From NCBI GenBank assembly GCA_031546815.1, contig JAVBJV010000033.1, positions 1 through 18,808 of the forward strand: a stretch of DNA of 18,808 bases, read 5' to 3'. The DNA comes from JAVBJV01 sp031546815. GTDB lineage: Bacteria; Pseudomonadota; Alphaproteobacteria; Acetobacterales; Acetobacteraceae. Shown in pieces: positions 1 through 7,254 of this stretch (its first letter is position 1; the number at the start of each line of letters is the position of its first letter). The position numbers and the translations under genes were made by a program. Under the pieces are notes generated by a model. It saw nothing but the letters and a program-made list of their open reading frames with translations. It was not told where the DNA came from and did not search any database.

Positions 1-742
1 CCAGCGGGCTGCGCAGATCGTGCGCGATATCGTCGGTCACCTGCCGCAGCCCGGCCATCAGCTGTTCCATCCGCGCCAGCATGGCGTTGATCGTGGTGCC
101 CAGCCGATCAAACTCATCGGCCCCGCGCCCAACCGGCAAGCGGCGTGACAGATCGCCCCCCATAATCGCCGTTGCCGCGCCCGAAATCGCCCGCAACCGG
201 CGTTCGGTGCGCCAGGCCATCCACACGCCGAACAGCGGCGCAATCACCAGCGCCGCGGCCCCCGCCAGCAACAGGCTGCGCAACAGGGTATCGGCCGTAT
301 CCAGCACGGCGCGCATCTGCGCCGCCACCACCAGATTAAGCCCGCCCGGCACAATAACGCCCAGCACCCGTAATCGTCCGGCAGCGGCGTCGTCCAGCAT
401 GTCGAAGCCCTGCAGCGGCGCGGGCAGATTGAGCCGCGCGCCGGAAATGTGCCGCCCGTCCAGCGTCTGCAGCGTTGCCACCATCGCCGAGCCGGGCACC
501 AGTTCGCTGTGGCGCGAGACCTCGGCCGCCAGCCCGGCCGGGCCGCGCATGCGCCAGATCGTCACCAGTTTTTCGGTCTCGGTGCGGATGGCGATTTCCA
601 GACTCTCGCGCAGCACCGTCTCGCTGCGCCAGTAGCCAAACGCCAGCCCAGCCGCCGTCACCGCCAGCACCACGGCCGAGGCCGCCAGCGCCGTGCGCAG
701 TGCGAAACTGCGAAAAAGCTCAGCCAGCCGCGCCAAGGACAT
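1..742 (-). CDS. Two-component sensor histidine kinase, N-terminal part (truncated by window edge)
   Basis: Inner-membrane sensor kinase that should phosphorylate the response regulator encoded just upstream. The 247 visible residues show a first membrane segment at about 16-38, a periplasmic stretch of about 110 residues, a second membrane segment at about 150-175, a HAMP linker at about 176-228 and the start of the dimerisation/phosphoacceptor domain. The H-box reads DIAHDLRSPL, with His241 as the likely phosphorylated residue. The ATP-binding catalytic domain lies beyond position 1. The ATG at 742 sits inside the end of the response regulator gene (23-base overlap), which implies co-transcription and coupled translation. 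The periplasmic stretch has no motif I recognise, so the signal is unknown. The response regulator resembles metal- or envelope-stress types, but that is only a hint. Confidence 0.9.
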   Translation of the reverse strand, partial: MSLARLAELFRSFALRTALAASAVVLAVTAAGLAFGYWRSETVLRESLEIAIRTETEKLVTIWRMRGPAGLAAEVSRHSELVPGSAMVATLQTLDGRHISGARLNLPAPLQGFDMLDDAAAGRLRVLGVIVPGGLNLVVAAQMRAVLDTADTLLRSLLLAGAAALVIAPLFGVWMAWRTERRLRAISGAATAIMGGDLSRRLPVGRGADEFDRLGTTINAMLARMEQLMAGLRQVTDDIAHDLRSPL

Positions 743-1397
743 ACCCCGCGCCGCGCACCGTCTGGATCAGGGGTGGCAGTCCTTCAAACTCGATCTTGCG
801 ACGCAGGCGGCTGACATGCACCTCGACAATGTTGGTGCTGGGATCGAAGTTGAAGTCCCAGACTTTCTCCAGCAGCATCGTCTTGGTCTGCACCTCGCCC
901 ACATGGCGCATGAAATATTCCAGCAGCCGCCACTCCGTCGGTTGCAGGTCGATCACCCGGTCCCCACGGCGCACCACGCGGCGCAGCAGATCCATCTCGA
1001 GGTCGCCGGCGCGCAGGTTGCCCGTTTCCGTGTTGCCGACCGGGCGCCGCGCCAGGGCCGCGATCCGCGCCCGCAATTCGCTAAATGCAAACGGTTTGGC
1101 CAGATAATCGTCCGCTCCGGCGTCCAGCCCCTCGACCCGGCGATCAACATCGGCCAGCGCGGTCAGCAGGATGATCGGTGTGTCGATACCGGAAGCCCGC
1201 AAGGTGCGCACGATCGTGACGCCGTCCGGGCCGGGCAGCATCCGGTCGCTGACAATCACGTCGTAGGATTCGCTGGCGGCCATGAACAGGCCGTCCTTGC
1301 CGTTGCGCGCCACATCCAGCACGTGCCCGGCCTCTTTCAGCCCCTGGGCCACATAGTCGGCGGTGGCCTTGTCGTCCTCGATCAGCAGAATTCGCAT
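720..1397 (-). CDS. OmpR/PhoB-family response regulator
   Basis: A 225-residue DNA-binding response regulator, the normal length for the family. The receiver domain (about 1-115) has the acidic pair Glu7/Asp8-Asp9, phosphoacceptor Asp51 (in VSDRMLPGPDG), Thr79 and Lys101 (in LAKPFAFSEL). The winged-helix output domain (about 125-222) has TEWRLLEYF, the recognition-helix region NIVEVHVSRLRRKI and the C-terminal hairpin TVRGAGYVLG. It is the first gene of a regulator-kinase pair; the kinase start codon lies within its last codons. It starts at ATG 1397, with a GGAG element about 13 bases upstream. It is divergent from map across 148 bases in which I see no convincing promoter. The regulated genes cannot be deduced from the window. 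Confidence 0.95.
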   Translation of the reverse strand: MRILLIEDDKATADYVAQGLKEAGHVLDVARNGKDGLFMAASESYDVIVSDRMLPGPDGVTIVRTLRASGIDTPIILLTALADVDRRVEGLDAGADDYLAKPFAFSELRARIAALARRPVGNTETGNLRAGDLEMDLLRRVVRRGDRVIDLQPTEWRLLEYFMRHVGEVQTKTMLLEKVWDFNFDPSTNIVEVHVSRLRRKIEFEGLPPLIQTVRGAGYVLGAAG

Positions 1398-1545
1398 GAG
1401 TGGTTTTTAACTCCATTATGCCCGCACCGCCATGCAAAGCTGGCCTTGGCCCGGTTTTCGAGGCTAAACAGGACCCGAGCTTGCGCTGGTCGGCTTGGCT
1501 GCGCATCCTGATCATAACGAAGTTTTTCTGAATGGACCGATAACC

Positions 1546-2349
1546 ATGGATAGCGTTGCTGAATCCCGACGGATCACCCTGTACGCACCCGAAGATTTCG
1601 CGGGCATGCGCGCAGCGGGGCAGCTGGCGGCGGCGACGCTCGACCATATCACGCAGTTCGTAAAACCCGGCGTCACCACTGATGAACTAAACCAGATCTG
1701 CCACGACTACATGACCGAGCGCGGCGCTGTTCCGGCGACGCTGAATTATCGGGGTTATCCGAAGTCGTCCTGCATCTCGATCAACCATGTCGTCTGCCAC
1801 GGCATTCCGGGCGAGCGGAAACTGGAAGATGGCGACATCCTGAACATCGACGTCACCGCCATTCTGGATGGCTGGTTCGGCGACACCAGCCGCATGTATG
1901 TGGCGGGCACAACATCGACCAAGGCGCAGCGCCTGATCGACGTGACGTATGAATCGCTGATGCTGGGTCTGGCGGCGATCAAGCCGGGCGCGCATCTGGG
2001 CGATATCGGCCACGCCATTCAGCAATACGTGGAATCGCAGCGCTATTCCGTGGTGCGCGACTTCTGCGGCCACGGCATCGGACGCCGATTCCACGAACCG
2101 CCGAACGTGCTGCATATCGGCCGCAAGGGCGAAGGTCCGGAACTGCGCCCCGGTATGTTCTTCACGGTCGAGCCGATGGTGAATGCAGGCCGCCCCGACG
2201 TGAAGGTTCTGGACGATGGGTGGACAGCCGTGACGCGCGATCGCAGCCTGTCGGCACAGTTCGAACACATGATCGGCATCACCGAGACAGGGTACGAGAT
2301 CTTCACCCTGTCACCGGCCGGCCATACAAAACCGCCTTACGGAGCATAA
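1546..2349 (+). CDS. map: Type I methionine aminopeptidase
   Basis: Removes the initiator methionine from nascent proteins in the cytosol. At 267 residues it has the usual length of the bacterial type I enzyme. The dinuclear metal ligands are all present: Asp102 (NIDVT), Asp113 (FGDTSR), His176 (CGHGIG), Glu209 (TVEPMV) and Glu240 (QFEHM). His85 in NHVVCHG is the conserved active-site histidine. I chose ATG 1546 because it gives the standard N-terminus; the frame stays open upstream to a TTG at 1495, but those extra residues look non-coding. No strong Shine-Dalgarno precedes the ATG. It is followed on the same strand by radC after 159 bases. Confidence 0.97.
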   Translation: MDSVAESRRITLYAPEDFAGMRAAGQLAAATLDHITQFVKPGVTTDELNQICHDYMTERGAVPATLNYRGYPKSSCISINHVVCHGIPGERKLEDGDILNIDVTAILDGWFGDTSRMYVAGTTSTKAQRLIDVTYESLMLGLAAIKPGAHLGDIGHAIQQYVESQRYSVVRDFCGHGIGRRFHEPPNVLHIGRKGEGPELRPGMFFTVEPMVNAGRPDVKVLDDGWTAVTRDRSLSAQFEHMIGITETGYEIFTLSPAGHTKPPYGA

Positions 2350-2375
2350 CCGCGCAACTTAGGTGGTGGTGGTAC

Positions 2376-2390
2376 ACTCAGATACTGAGT
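2376..2390. repeat. Perfect palindrome between map and radC (possible operator)
   Basis: ACTCAG-ATA-CTGAGT has two perfect 6-base arms around a 3-base centre. A second, overlapping perfect palindrome, ATACT-G-AGTAT, spans 2382-2392. The local sequence is AT-richer than the flanking genes. The site lies 27 bases after the map stop and about 120 bases before the chosen radC start, where a promoter or operator could sit. It does not match the alphaproteobacterial LexA box (GTTC-N7-GTTC). Which protein binds it, if any, is unknown. Confidence 0.4.
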
Positions 2391-2508
2391 ATAGGTAAAT
2401 TTGCATATTCCGCACCAGTATCAGGGCAGTTCGAGCATCATGTCGTATCGGTCCAGAAGAGTAGAAGAATGCAGTGCCGGACTGCTGTTTCCAGGCGAGT
2501 TTGCATCC

Positions 2509-3201
2509 ATGCCCACACAGCCCACACGACCTGTTGGTGCTGACGGTCATCGGGCGCGTGTGCGGGCGCGGCTGCTGACGGCTGGGGCCAATGCACTGGC
2601 CGAGCACGAACTGATCGAGATGATCCTGTTCACCGCCCTGCCCCGGCGCGACACCAAGGCCATCGCCAAGGCCCTGCTGACGCGGTTCGGCAATTTTGCG
2701 AAAGTCATCACCGCGCCCGTCAACGAATTGCTGGGCGTCGACGGAATGGGCGAAGCTGGTGTCGCATCGCTGAAAACCGTGCAGGCCGCCGCCACCAAGC
2801 TGTTACAGGCCGATCTGCACGACACACCCGTCCTGGCAAACTGGGACGCACTGATCGCCTATCTGACCAGCGCATTGTCACGCGAACGGACCGAACAGTT
2901 TCATGTCTTGTATCTGGACAGCAAGAACAAGCTGCTGGCCGACAAGGTAATGGGACAGGGCACAATCAACCACGCCCCCACCTATCCGCGTGAGATCATC
3001 AAGGAAGCGTTTGCGCTGCACGCCACGTCGCTGATCCTGGTGCACAATCACCCATCGGGCGACCCCACGCCGTCCGGCGCCGACATCCAGACTACACGTG
3101 ACATCCAGCGCGCCTGCGAAGCCGTGGACATTGTGGTGCACGACCACATCATCATGGGAAACGGCAGCTGGACGTCGATGAAGCGGGAAAAACTATTTTA
3201 G
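2509..3201 (+). CDS. radC: RadC family protein (JAMM/MPN+ domain)
   Basis: RadC is a widespread protein once linked to DNA repair; its true biochemical role is still unsettled. The 230-residue product has an N-terminal helical region with a helix-hairpin-helix-like turn at about 73-90 (ELLGVDGMGEAGVASL), then the JAMM metalloprotease-like fold. The metal motif is intact: His179-x-His181, x7, Ser189-x-x-Asp192 in VHNHPSGDPTPSGAD. ATG 2509 is preferred because it is preceded by AGGCGAG and gives a family-like N-terminus (DGHRARVRARLL). The frame is open upstream through an ATG at 2440 to 2401, so a 23- or 36-residue extension is possible. The gene converges on tRNA-Pro. Confidence 0.92.
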   Translation: MPTQPTRPVGADGHRARVRARLLTAGANALAEHELIEMILFTALPRRDTKAIAKALLTRFGNFAKVITAPVNELLGVDGMGEAGVASLKTVQAAATKLLQADLHDTPVLANWDALIAYLTSALSRERTEQFHVLYLDSKNKLLADKVMGQGTINHAPTYPREIIKEAFALHATSLILVHNHPSGDPTPSGADIQTTRDIQRACEAVDIVVHDHIIMGNGSWTSMKREKLF

Positions 3202-3208
3202 GGTGAGA

Positions 3209-3285
3209 TGGTCGGACCGGCGGGATTCGAACCCACGACCCCTTGTCCCCCAGACAAGTGCGCTACCAGACTGCGCTACGGTCCG
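3209..3285 (-). tRNA. tRNA-Pro (anticodon GGG)
   Basis: A 77-nt cloverleaf. The 7-bp acceptor stem pairs CGGACCG with CGGTCCG, followed by discriminator A and a genome-encoded CCA. The T-arm contains GGTTCGAATCC. The anticodon stem CTTGT/ACAAG closes the loop CTGGGGG, giving anticodon GGG, which reads CCC and CCU proline codons. The gene ends 7 bases from the stop of the convergent radC. Confidence 0.97.
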
Positions 3286-3325
3286 ACCGAAGACAACGCG
3301 AAACCGCGTCGTCAGGAGGAGGCAT

Positions 3326-3354
3326 CGGATAGCAACCGCACGCAGCCGACGCAA
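3326..3354 (-). promoter_or_regulatory. Candidate sigma-70 promoter for tRNA-Pro
   Basis: On the minus strand TTGCGT (3354-3349) is separated by 17 bases from TATCCG (3331-3326). Transcription would start about 34 bases before the mature tRNA. The -35 is good and the -10 is weak, so this is only a candidate. Confidence 0.35.
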
Positions 3355-3389
3355 CATGCGCAGCGCGAGTTTTTGCAATCTGACTGAGA

Positions 3390-3923
3390 TTAATTCAGTT
3401 GCGCCCGCAACGCTTCGAGTTCCGTCAGGATATTTCCCAACACGCCACGCAGACGTTCGGTCTCCGGGTCGATTTTCTGGCGTACGACCACGCGGGCCGG
3501 TGCCTTGGGCGGCAAGCCCGGCAGCAGATCCGGCTGCGGAAGCAATGCAAGCTGCGACGGCGCGTGTTCCATCTCTTCTGCCTCGGCCCGTTCAGAGGGA
3601 GGCGCCGGCGGGATATCGTCGCGGAGAATGCCTCCACCTTCGCGCAATAACCGCTGGACGCCCTTGATCGTGTAACCCTGCGTATAGAGCAGGTCCGAGA
3701 TTCGCCGTAACAGGGAAATGTCGTCGGGCCGATAATAACGCCGGCCGCCACCACGCTTCAGCGGCTTCACCTGCGGGAACTTGGTTTCCCAGAAGCGCAG
3801 CACGTGTTGCGGGATATGCAGGTCGTCGGCCACTTCGCTGATGGTGCGAAAGGCATTCGGCGCCTTGCGCAGACGGGCGGCTTTACCGTCGTCTGCGCCT
3901 TCATCGTCGATCGGGTCCGTCAT
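3390..3923 (-). CDS. MerR-family transcriptional regulator
   Basis: Likely DNA-binding regulator of 177 residues. A MerR-type helix-turn-helix and wing lie at about 26-95 (FRTISEVADDLHIPQHVLRFWE, then KRGGGRRYYRPDDISLLRRI). A proline-rich linker (about 104-145) and a short C-terminal helix (about 152-177) follow. The linker and tail carry no cysteine pattern for metal sensing, so this is not a classical metal- or redox-sensing MerR. Its ATG overlaps the ihfA stop by 4 bases (ATGA), so the two are translationally coupled. A MerR-like gene after ihfA is a common alphaproteobacterial arrangement; its targets are unknown to me. Confidence 0.9.
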   Translation of the reverse strand: MTDPIDDEGADDGKAARLRKAPNAFRTISEVADDLHIPQHVLRFWETKFPQVKPLKRGGGRRYYRPDDISLLRRISDLLYTQGYTIKGVQRLLREGGGILRDDIPPAPPSERAEAEEMEHAPSQLALLPQPDLLPGLPPKAPARVVVRQKIDPETERLRGVLGNILTELEALRAQLN

Positions 3924-4246
3924 TCGTCATCACCGCTCGGCAGCGGATCGCCATTGACGTGCGCCTTCAGGATCTGGCTCGGGCGGAAGATCAGCACCTT
4001 GCGCGGCAGGATCGGAACCTCGACCCCGGTCTTCGGGTTGCGGCCGATACGGCGGCCCTTCTGACGCACAGAAAACGTGCCGAAGCCACTGATTTTAAAA
4101 GATTCACCAGATTCAAGCACTGTGCAGATACGCTCCAGCACGGTCTCGAGCAACTGGGCGGATTCATTGCGGGACAGGCCCACCTGCGCATAAATTGTCT
4201 CGGCCAGATGGGCACGGGTAATGGTCTGCACCGTCTTTATCTCCAT
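3920..4246 (-). CDS. ihfA: Integration host factor subunit alpha
   Basis: DNA-bending nucleoid protein that works as a heterodimer with IHF beta, which is not in this window. The 108 residues span the HU/IHF fold with the diagnostic SGFGTF (53-58) and the beta-arm tip GRNPKTG (68-74), whose Pro71 intercalates into DNA. The early TRAHLAETIYAQVGLSRNES and the lack of HU-type features favour the alpha subunit. ATG 4246 is chosen; an in-frame GTG two codons upstream (4252) is an alternative. It has its own good promoter and overlaps the downstream merR gene. An acidic tail (GDPLPSGDDE) ends the protein. Confidence 0.95.
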   Translation of the reverse strand: MEIKTVQTITRAHLAETIYAQVGLSRNESAQLLETVLERICTVLESGESFKISGFGTFSVRQKGRRIGRNPKTGVEVPILPRKVLIFRPSQILKAHVNGDPLPSGDDE

Positions 4247-4282
4247 ATGCACCGCAGCAAACGGGCAACAATCTTACCCCAG

Positions 4283-4311
4283 AGACTAGGCGCAGAATGA
4301 CCGACCGTCAA
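4283..4311 (-). promoter_or_regulatory. Sigma-70-type promoter for ihfA-merR
   Basis: On the minus strand TTGACG (4311-4306) is followed after exactly 17 bases by TAGTCT (4288-4283), in the 109-base gap between fabH and ihfA. The expected start is near 4276, leaving a leader of about 30 bases. The match and spacing are good for a housekeeping promoter, and imply ihfA-merR can be expressed apart from the upstream lipid genes. Confidence 0.6.
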
Positions 4312-4355
4312 TAAAATCCAAAAGGAACAGAGGCTTGCCGCCGAAGGTGCCGTTC

Positions 4356-5318
4356 TCACATACGAACGAGTGCAGAACCCCAGGTCAGCCCGCCGCCCAG
4401 CGCTTCCAGCACCACCAGATCGCCGTCCTTAATCCGCCCATCGCGCCGCGCTTCGTTCAAAGCCAAGGGGATAGAGGCTGCAGATGTGTTCGCATGGCGA
4501 TCCACCGTCACAACCACCCGATCTTCCGACAGGCCCAGCTTGCGCCCCACACCTTCGATGATGCGGCGGTTGGCCTGATGCGGCACCAGCCAGTCGATGT
4601 CGGCGTGAGTCAGGTTGTTCTGGGTCAGCGCCTCGTCCACCGCGCCCGCCAGCTTCGAGACGGCGTGGCGGAAGATCTCGCGCCCGTTCATAAACAGATG
4701 TCCCGGCAGGTTCGGCTGCCCGACCGCGCCGTTCACATACAGCAGATCGCCATATTGCCCGTCCGAATGGATATGTGTGGACAGGATACCGCGCGACGCA
4801 TCCTCGGTCGCGCGCACAAACACCGCCCCGGCCCCGTCGCCGAACAGCACGCAGGTGCCGCGATCTTCCCAGTCCACGATGCGGGAGTAGATTTCCGAGC
4901 CGATCACCAACACGCCACGCGCCTTGCCCGAACGGATCAGCGCATCGGCCATCGACAGGCCGTAAATAAAGCCGCTGCACGCCGCGCTGAGGTCCATCCC
5001 GAACCCCTTGGTGCAGCCCAACATGTGCTGGATCCGCACCGCGCAAGCGGGAAACTGCTGGTCCGGCGTGGCGGTGCCAACCAGAATCGCATCCACATCG
5101 TCCGCAGTCGCCCCAGCGCTTTCCAGCGCAGCTTTGGCGGCTTCCGCGCCCATCATGGCAGCGGTTTCGTCGGCGGCGGCAATATGGCGCTGGCGAATGC
5201 CCGTACGTTCGGTGATCCACGCATCGGAAGTATCCAACCGCTTGGCGAGTTCATCGTTGGTAACGATCCGTCGCGGCAGGTAAGCGCCGGTACCGGCAAT
5301 CATGGATTGAAGCGACAC
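4356..5318 (-). CDS. fabH: Beta-ketoacyl-ACP synthase III
   Basis: Condenses acetyl-CoA with malonyl-ACP to begin type II fatty-acid synthesis. At 320 residues it has the family length. The catalytic triad is complete: Cys114 (SAACSGF), His247 (VPHQAN) and Asn277 (RHANTSAAS). The glycine-rich C-terminus GGGLTWGSALVRM is typical. The start used is GTG 5318, preceded by AGGA about 10 bases away; ATG 5303 is a possible alternative but has no ribosome site. The gene follows plsX by 16 bases, so transcription is very likely shared from rpmF onward. Confidence 0.97.
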   Translation of the reverse strand: MSLQSMIAGTGAYLPRRIVTNDELAKRLDTSDAWITERTGIRQRHIAAADETAAMMGAEAAKAALESAGATADDVDAILVGTATPDQQFPACAVRIQHMLGCTKGFGMDLSAACSGFIYGLSMADALIRSGKARGVLVIGSEIYSRIVDWEDRGTCVLFGDGAGAVFVRATEDASRGILSTHIHSDGQYGDLLYVNGAVGQPNLPGHLFMNGREIFRHAVSKLAGAVDEALTQNNLTHADIDWLVPHQANRRIIEGVGRKLGLSEDRVVVTVDRHANTSAASIPLALNEARRDGRIKDGDLVVLEALGGGLTWGSALVRM

Positions 5319-5334
5319 GTGCGTGGAATCCTAA

Positions 5335-6390
5335 TTAAGCAGTCGGCACCTTGCCCGGATCGCCGCCGGTTGGCCAGACCATGCGCGAAAGTCCGGTGCT
5401 GATTTTTTCGTTAAACCCATGCGTCACCATGTCCTGCGCGACATCGACCGCATGCGCAAAACCCAACGCATCCGTGCCACCGTGCGATTTGACGACCACA
5501 CCGTTCAACCCGAGGAATACCGCGCCATTATAGCGCCGCGGGTCCAGCCATTCCCGCAACCGTTCCATCGATGGCTTCACCAGCAGATAGCCCAGCTTCG
5601 ACGATACCGACGATGAAAACACCTGCTTCAGCAGATCGCGCATCAGCTTCAGCGCGCCCTCGCCGGTTTTCAGCGCCACGTTGCCGGTGAACCCGTCCGT
5701 CACGACGATATCCGTCGTCCCAGCAAGGATATCATGTCCTTCGACGAAACCGTGAAATTGTTGCCCCAGATAGCTGTTTTTCAGCACATCGGCAGCCTGG
5801 CGAATACGATCGTCGCCCTTCAGTTCCTCGGACCCGACATTCAGCAGCCCAAGCGACGGCGCCGTCAGCCCCAGAACGGTATCGGCGAACACGTTCCCCA
5901 TGATGGCGAATTCGACCAGATTGCGCACATCGCACTGCACATTGGCACCCAGATCGAGCATCACCACATCGCCCCGTCCGGACGGCAGGATGCCCGCCAT
6001 GGCGGGCCGGTCGATTCCCGGCAGGGTCTTCACGACAATTTTGGAGAGGGCCAGCAGCGCCCCGGTATTCCCGGCCGACACTACACCGGCCACCCGCTTG
6101 GCGGCCACGGCGTCGATCGCCATGCGCATCGACGCACCACGCAGCCGCAGAGCTGCGGTTGGCTTCATCTCGCCCGAAATGACCTCGGGCGCGTGAACCA
6201 GCGTACAAACGGCCGCAGCGCGTGGATTGGCCGCTAACAGCGGCACAACACGCGCTTCATCGCCAAACACAAGAAATCTTGCGGCCGGATGGCGCTCGGC
6301 AGCGATTCCAAGCCCCTCGATGATGACCTCGGGGGCACGGTCGCCCCCCATGGCATCAATCGCGAGAGTATAGATTTCGGAATCGCTCAC
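5335..6390 (-). CDS. plsX: Phosphate acyltransferase PlsX
   Basis: Converts acyl-ACP and phosphate to acyl-phosphate, the donor for glycerol-3-phosphate acylation by PlsY at the membrane. The 351-residue product shows the N-terminal LAIDAMGGD (9-17), SAGNTGALLA (105-114), DLGAN (146-150) and the later VTDGFTGNVALK block. The start codon is GTG at 6390. It lies 30 bases after rpmF and 16 bases before fabH; the trio rpmF-plsX-fabH is one of the most conserved bacterial gene strings. No disruption is seen. Confidence 0.97.
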   Translation of the reverse strand: MSDSEIYTLAIDAMGGDRAPEVIIEGLGIAAERHPAARFLVFGDEARVVPLLAANPRAAAVCTLVHAPEVISGEMKPTAALRLRGASMRMAIDAVAAKRVAGVVSAGNTGALLALSKIVVKTLPGIDRPAMAGILPSGRGDVVMLDLGANVQCDVRNLVEFAIMGNVFADTVLGLTAPSLGLLNVGSEELKGDDRIRQAADVLKNSYLGQQFHGFVEGHDILAGTTDIVVTDGFTGNVALKTGEGALKLMRDLLKQVFSSSVSSKLGYLLVKPSMERLREWLDPRRYNGAVFLGLNGVVVKSHGGTDALGFAHAVDVAQDMVTHGFNEKISTGLSRMVWPTGGDPGKVPTA

Positions 6391-6420
6391 CAGAACACCG
6401 TCCGACTACGGAGAACCGGA

Positions 6421-6624
6421 TCAGAGACGAACAGCTGCCTTCTGGTCGCCCGTGGTCGAAACCACTTCACGGCCGTCGTAATGACCGCAATGGCTGCACA
6501 CGTGATGCGGGCGCTTCAGTTCGCCGCAGTTCTTGCATTCCGCGTTCGCGTTGGCAGTCAGCGCATGGTGGCTGCGACGCATACCCTGACGGGACGGGGA
6601 TGTTTTCTTCTTAGGAACGGCCAT
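6421..6624 (-). CDS. rpmF: 50S ribosomal protein L32
   Basis: A 67-residue ribosomal protein with the classic start MAVPKKKTSPSRQGMRRSHHAL. It is the zinc-ribbon (Cys-plus) form: Cys30-x-x-Cys33 (CKNC) and Cys43-x-x-Cys46 (CSHC) are all present. A purine-rich Shine-Dalgarno (GAGGAAGGGG) precedes the ATG. It lies after the DUF177/YceD gene, as in many proteobacteria, and heads the plsX-fabH block, probably from its own promoter. Confidence 0.98.
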   Translation of the reverse strand: MAVPKKKTSPSRQGMRRSHHALTANANAECKNCGELKRPHHVCSHCGHYDGREVVSTTGDQKAAVRL

Positions 6625-6635
6625 GGGGAATCCCC
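6625..6635. repeat. Palindrome overlapping the rpmF ribosome binding site
   Basis: GGGGA-A-TCCCC directly abuts the rpmF start codon. In the mRNA it can form a 4-bp all-GC stem (GGGG/CCCC with loop AUU) that would hide the G-rich end of the Shine-Dalgarno. It could modulate L32 translation; it could also be chance in GC-rich DNA. Confidence 0.3.
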
Positions 6636-6652
6636 TTCCTCAACGAGTCTGG

Positions 6653-6673
6653 CCGGACGAACATTCGATCCGG
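6653..6673 (-). repeat. Imperfect hairpin in the predicted rpmF leader
   Basis: CCGGA ... TCCGG arms, extended inward by CGA/TCG across a one-base bulge, make a short stem-loop in the roughly 60-base leader expected from the upstream promoter. It is not followed by a T-run, so it is not an intrinsic terminator. Function unknown. Confidence 0.3.
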
Positions 6674-6693
6674 CACATGTGAACGAGCGCGGC

Positions 6694-6722
6694 GGAATAG
6701 CAGAGGCATGCCCCCCCTGCAA
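6694..6722 (-). promoter_or_regulatory. Sigma-70-type promoter for rpmF-plsX-fabH
   Basis: On the minus strand TTGCAG (6722-6717) is followed after 17 bases by TATTCC (6699-6694), in the 126-base gap between the DUF177 gene and rpmF. The predicted leader is about 60 bases. The spacing is ideal and both hexamers are plausible. Confidence 0.5.
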
Positions 6723-6750
6723 GCTATCGCTACGGTTTTACGCGGTATTT

Positions 6751-7254
6751 TCAGTCTTTTTGTGTCCGAAGGGCCTTCAAAGCCTCAAACGGGTTCTCTT
6801 CCGGGTCGCTAGCCTCGGCCGGCAGAACCGCACCAGGGCGACGCGGATACGGGTCCAACGCAAGGGAAAGCGCCTGTGCGACGGCCTCGCCTACCTCCAG
6901 CGTCTCGCCATCCATCAGGATTTCGTCCGGGGCTTCAAGATCGTCGTCCGATTCGGTCTCCTCGGCCACAAAACGCAGGTCGAGAGGGATTTTCAGCTTG
7001 GCAGGGAAATCGCTCAACGAGACGACACAGGTCTGGACGATTTCGGCCGTCAGCGTGCCCACGGCCTTGAAATTACCGCCGCCGCGCAGCGGGCGCAGTT
7101 CCACCTTGGCGGCCAGCTTCTTGATGTCGGACAGGCCGAATCGCCGGGCCAGCGCCGCGCACTCCTCGGGCGTCGCCTCGAACAGCATGTGCCGCCCGGT
7201 GGGGGGAATCGCGCTGGCCTGAATGGTGCGCGAAAATTCCAGTTCAACAGTCAT
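6751..7254 (-). CDS. YceD/DUF177 family protein (23S rRNA accumulation protein family)
   Basis: A 167-residue cytosolic protein of the YceD family, usually encoded just before rpmF and linked in other bacteria to accumulation of 23S rRNA. Visible family features are the N-terminal FSRTIQ, the central GTLTAEIVQTCVVSLSDF (66-83), an acidic stretch (about 97-113, EETESDDDLEAPDE) and the C-terminal NPFEALKAL. The frame stays open far upstream, but ATG 7254 is supported because it overlaps the stop of the preceding gene by 4 bases (ATGA). The link to ribosome assembly is family knowledge plus context. Confidence 0.9.
   Translation of the reverse strand: MTVELEFSRTIQASAIPPTGRHMLFEATPEECAALARRFGLSDIKKLAAKVELRPLRGGGNFKAVGTLTAEIVQTCVVSLSDFPAKLKIPLDLRFVAEETESDDDLEAPDEILMDGETLEVGEAVAQALSLALDPYPRRPGAVLPAEASDPEENPFEALKALRTQKD

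Noticed and set aside
2426..2460. Possible LexA (SOS) box before radC around GTTCGAGCATC
   Set aside because: A second GTTC at the required 7-base spacing is missing (ATGT instead), so the alphaproteobacterial consensus is not met.
3383..3399. Inverted repeat ACTGA-7-TCAGT at the end of the MerR-like gene as a terminator
   Set aside because: Only 5 AT-containing pairs and no T-run on the relevant strand; too weak for an intrinsic terminator and likely chance.
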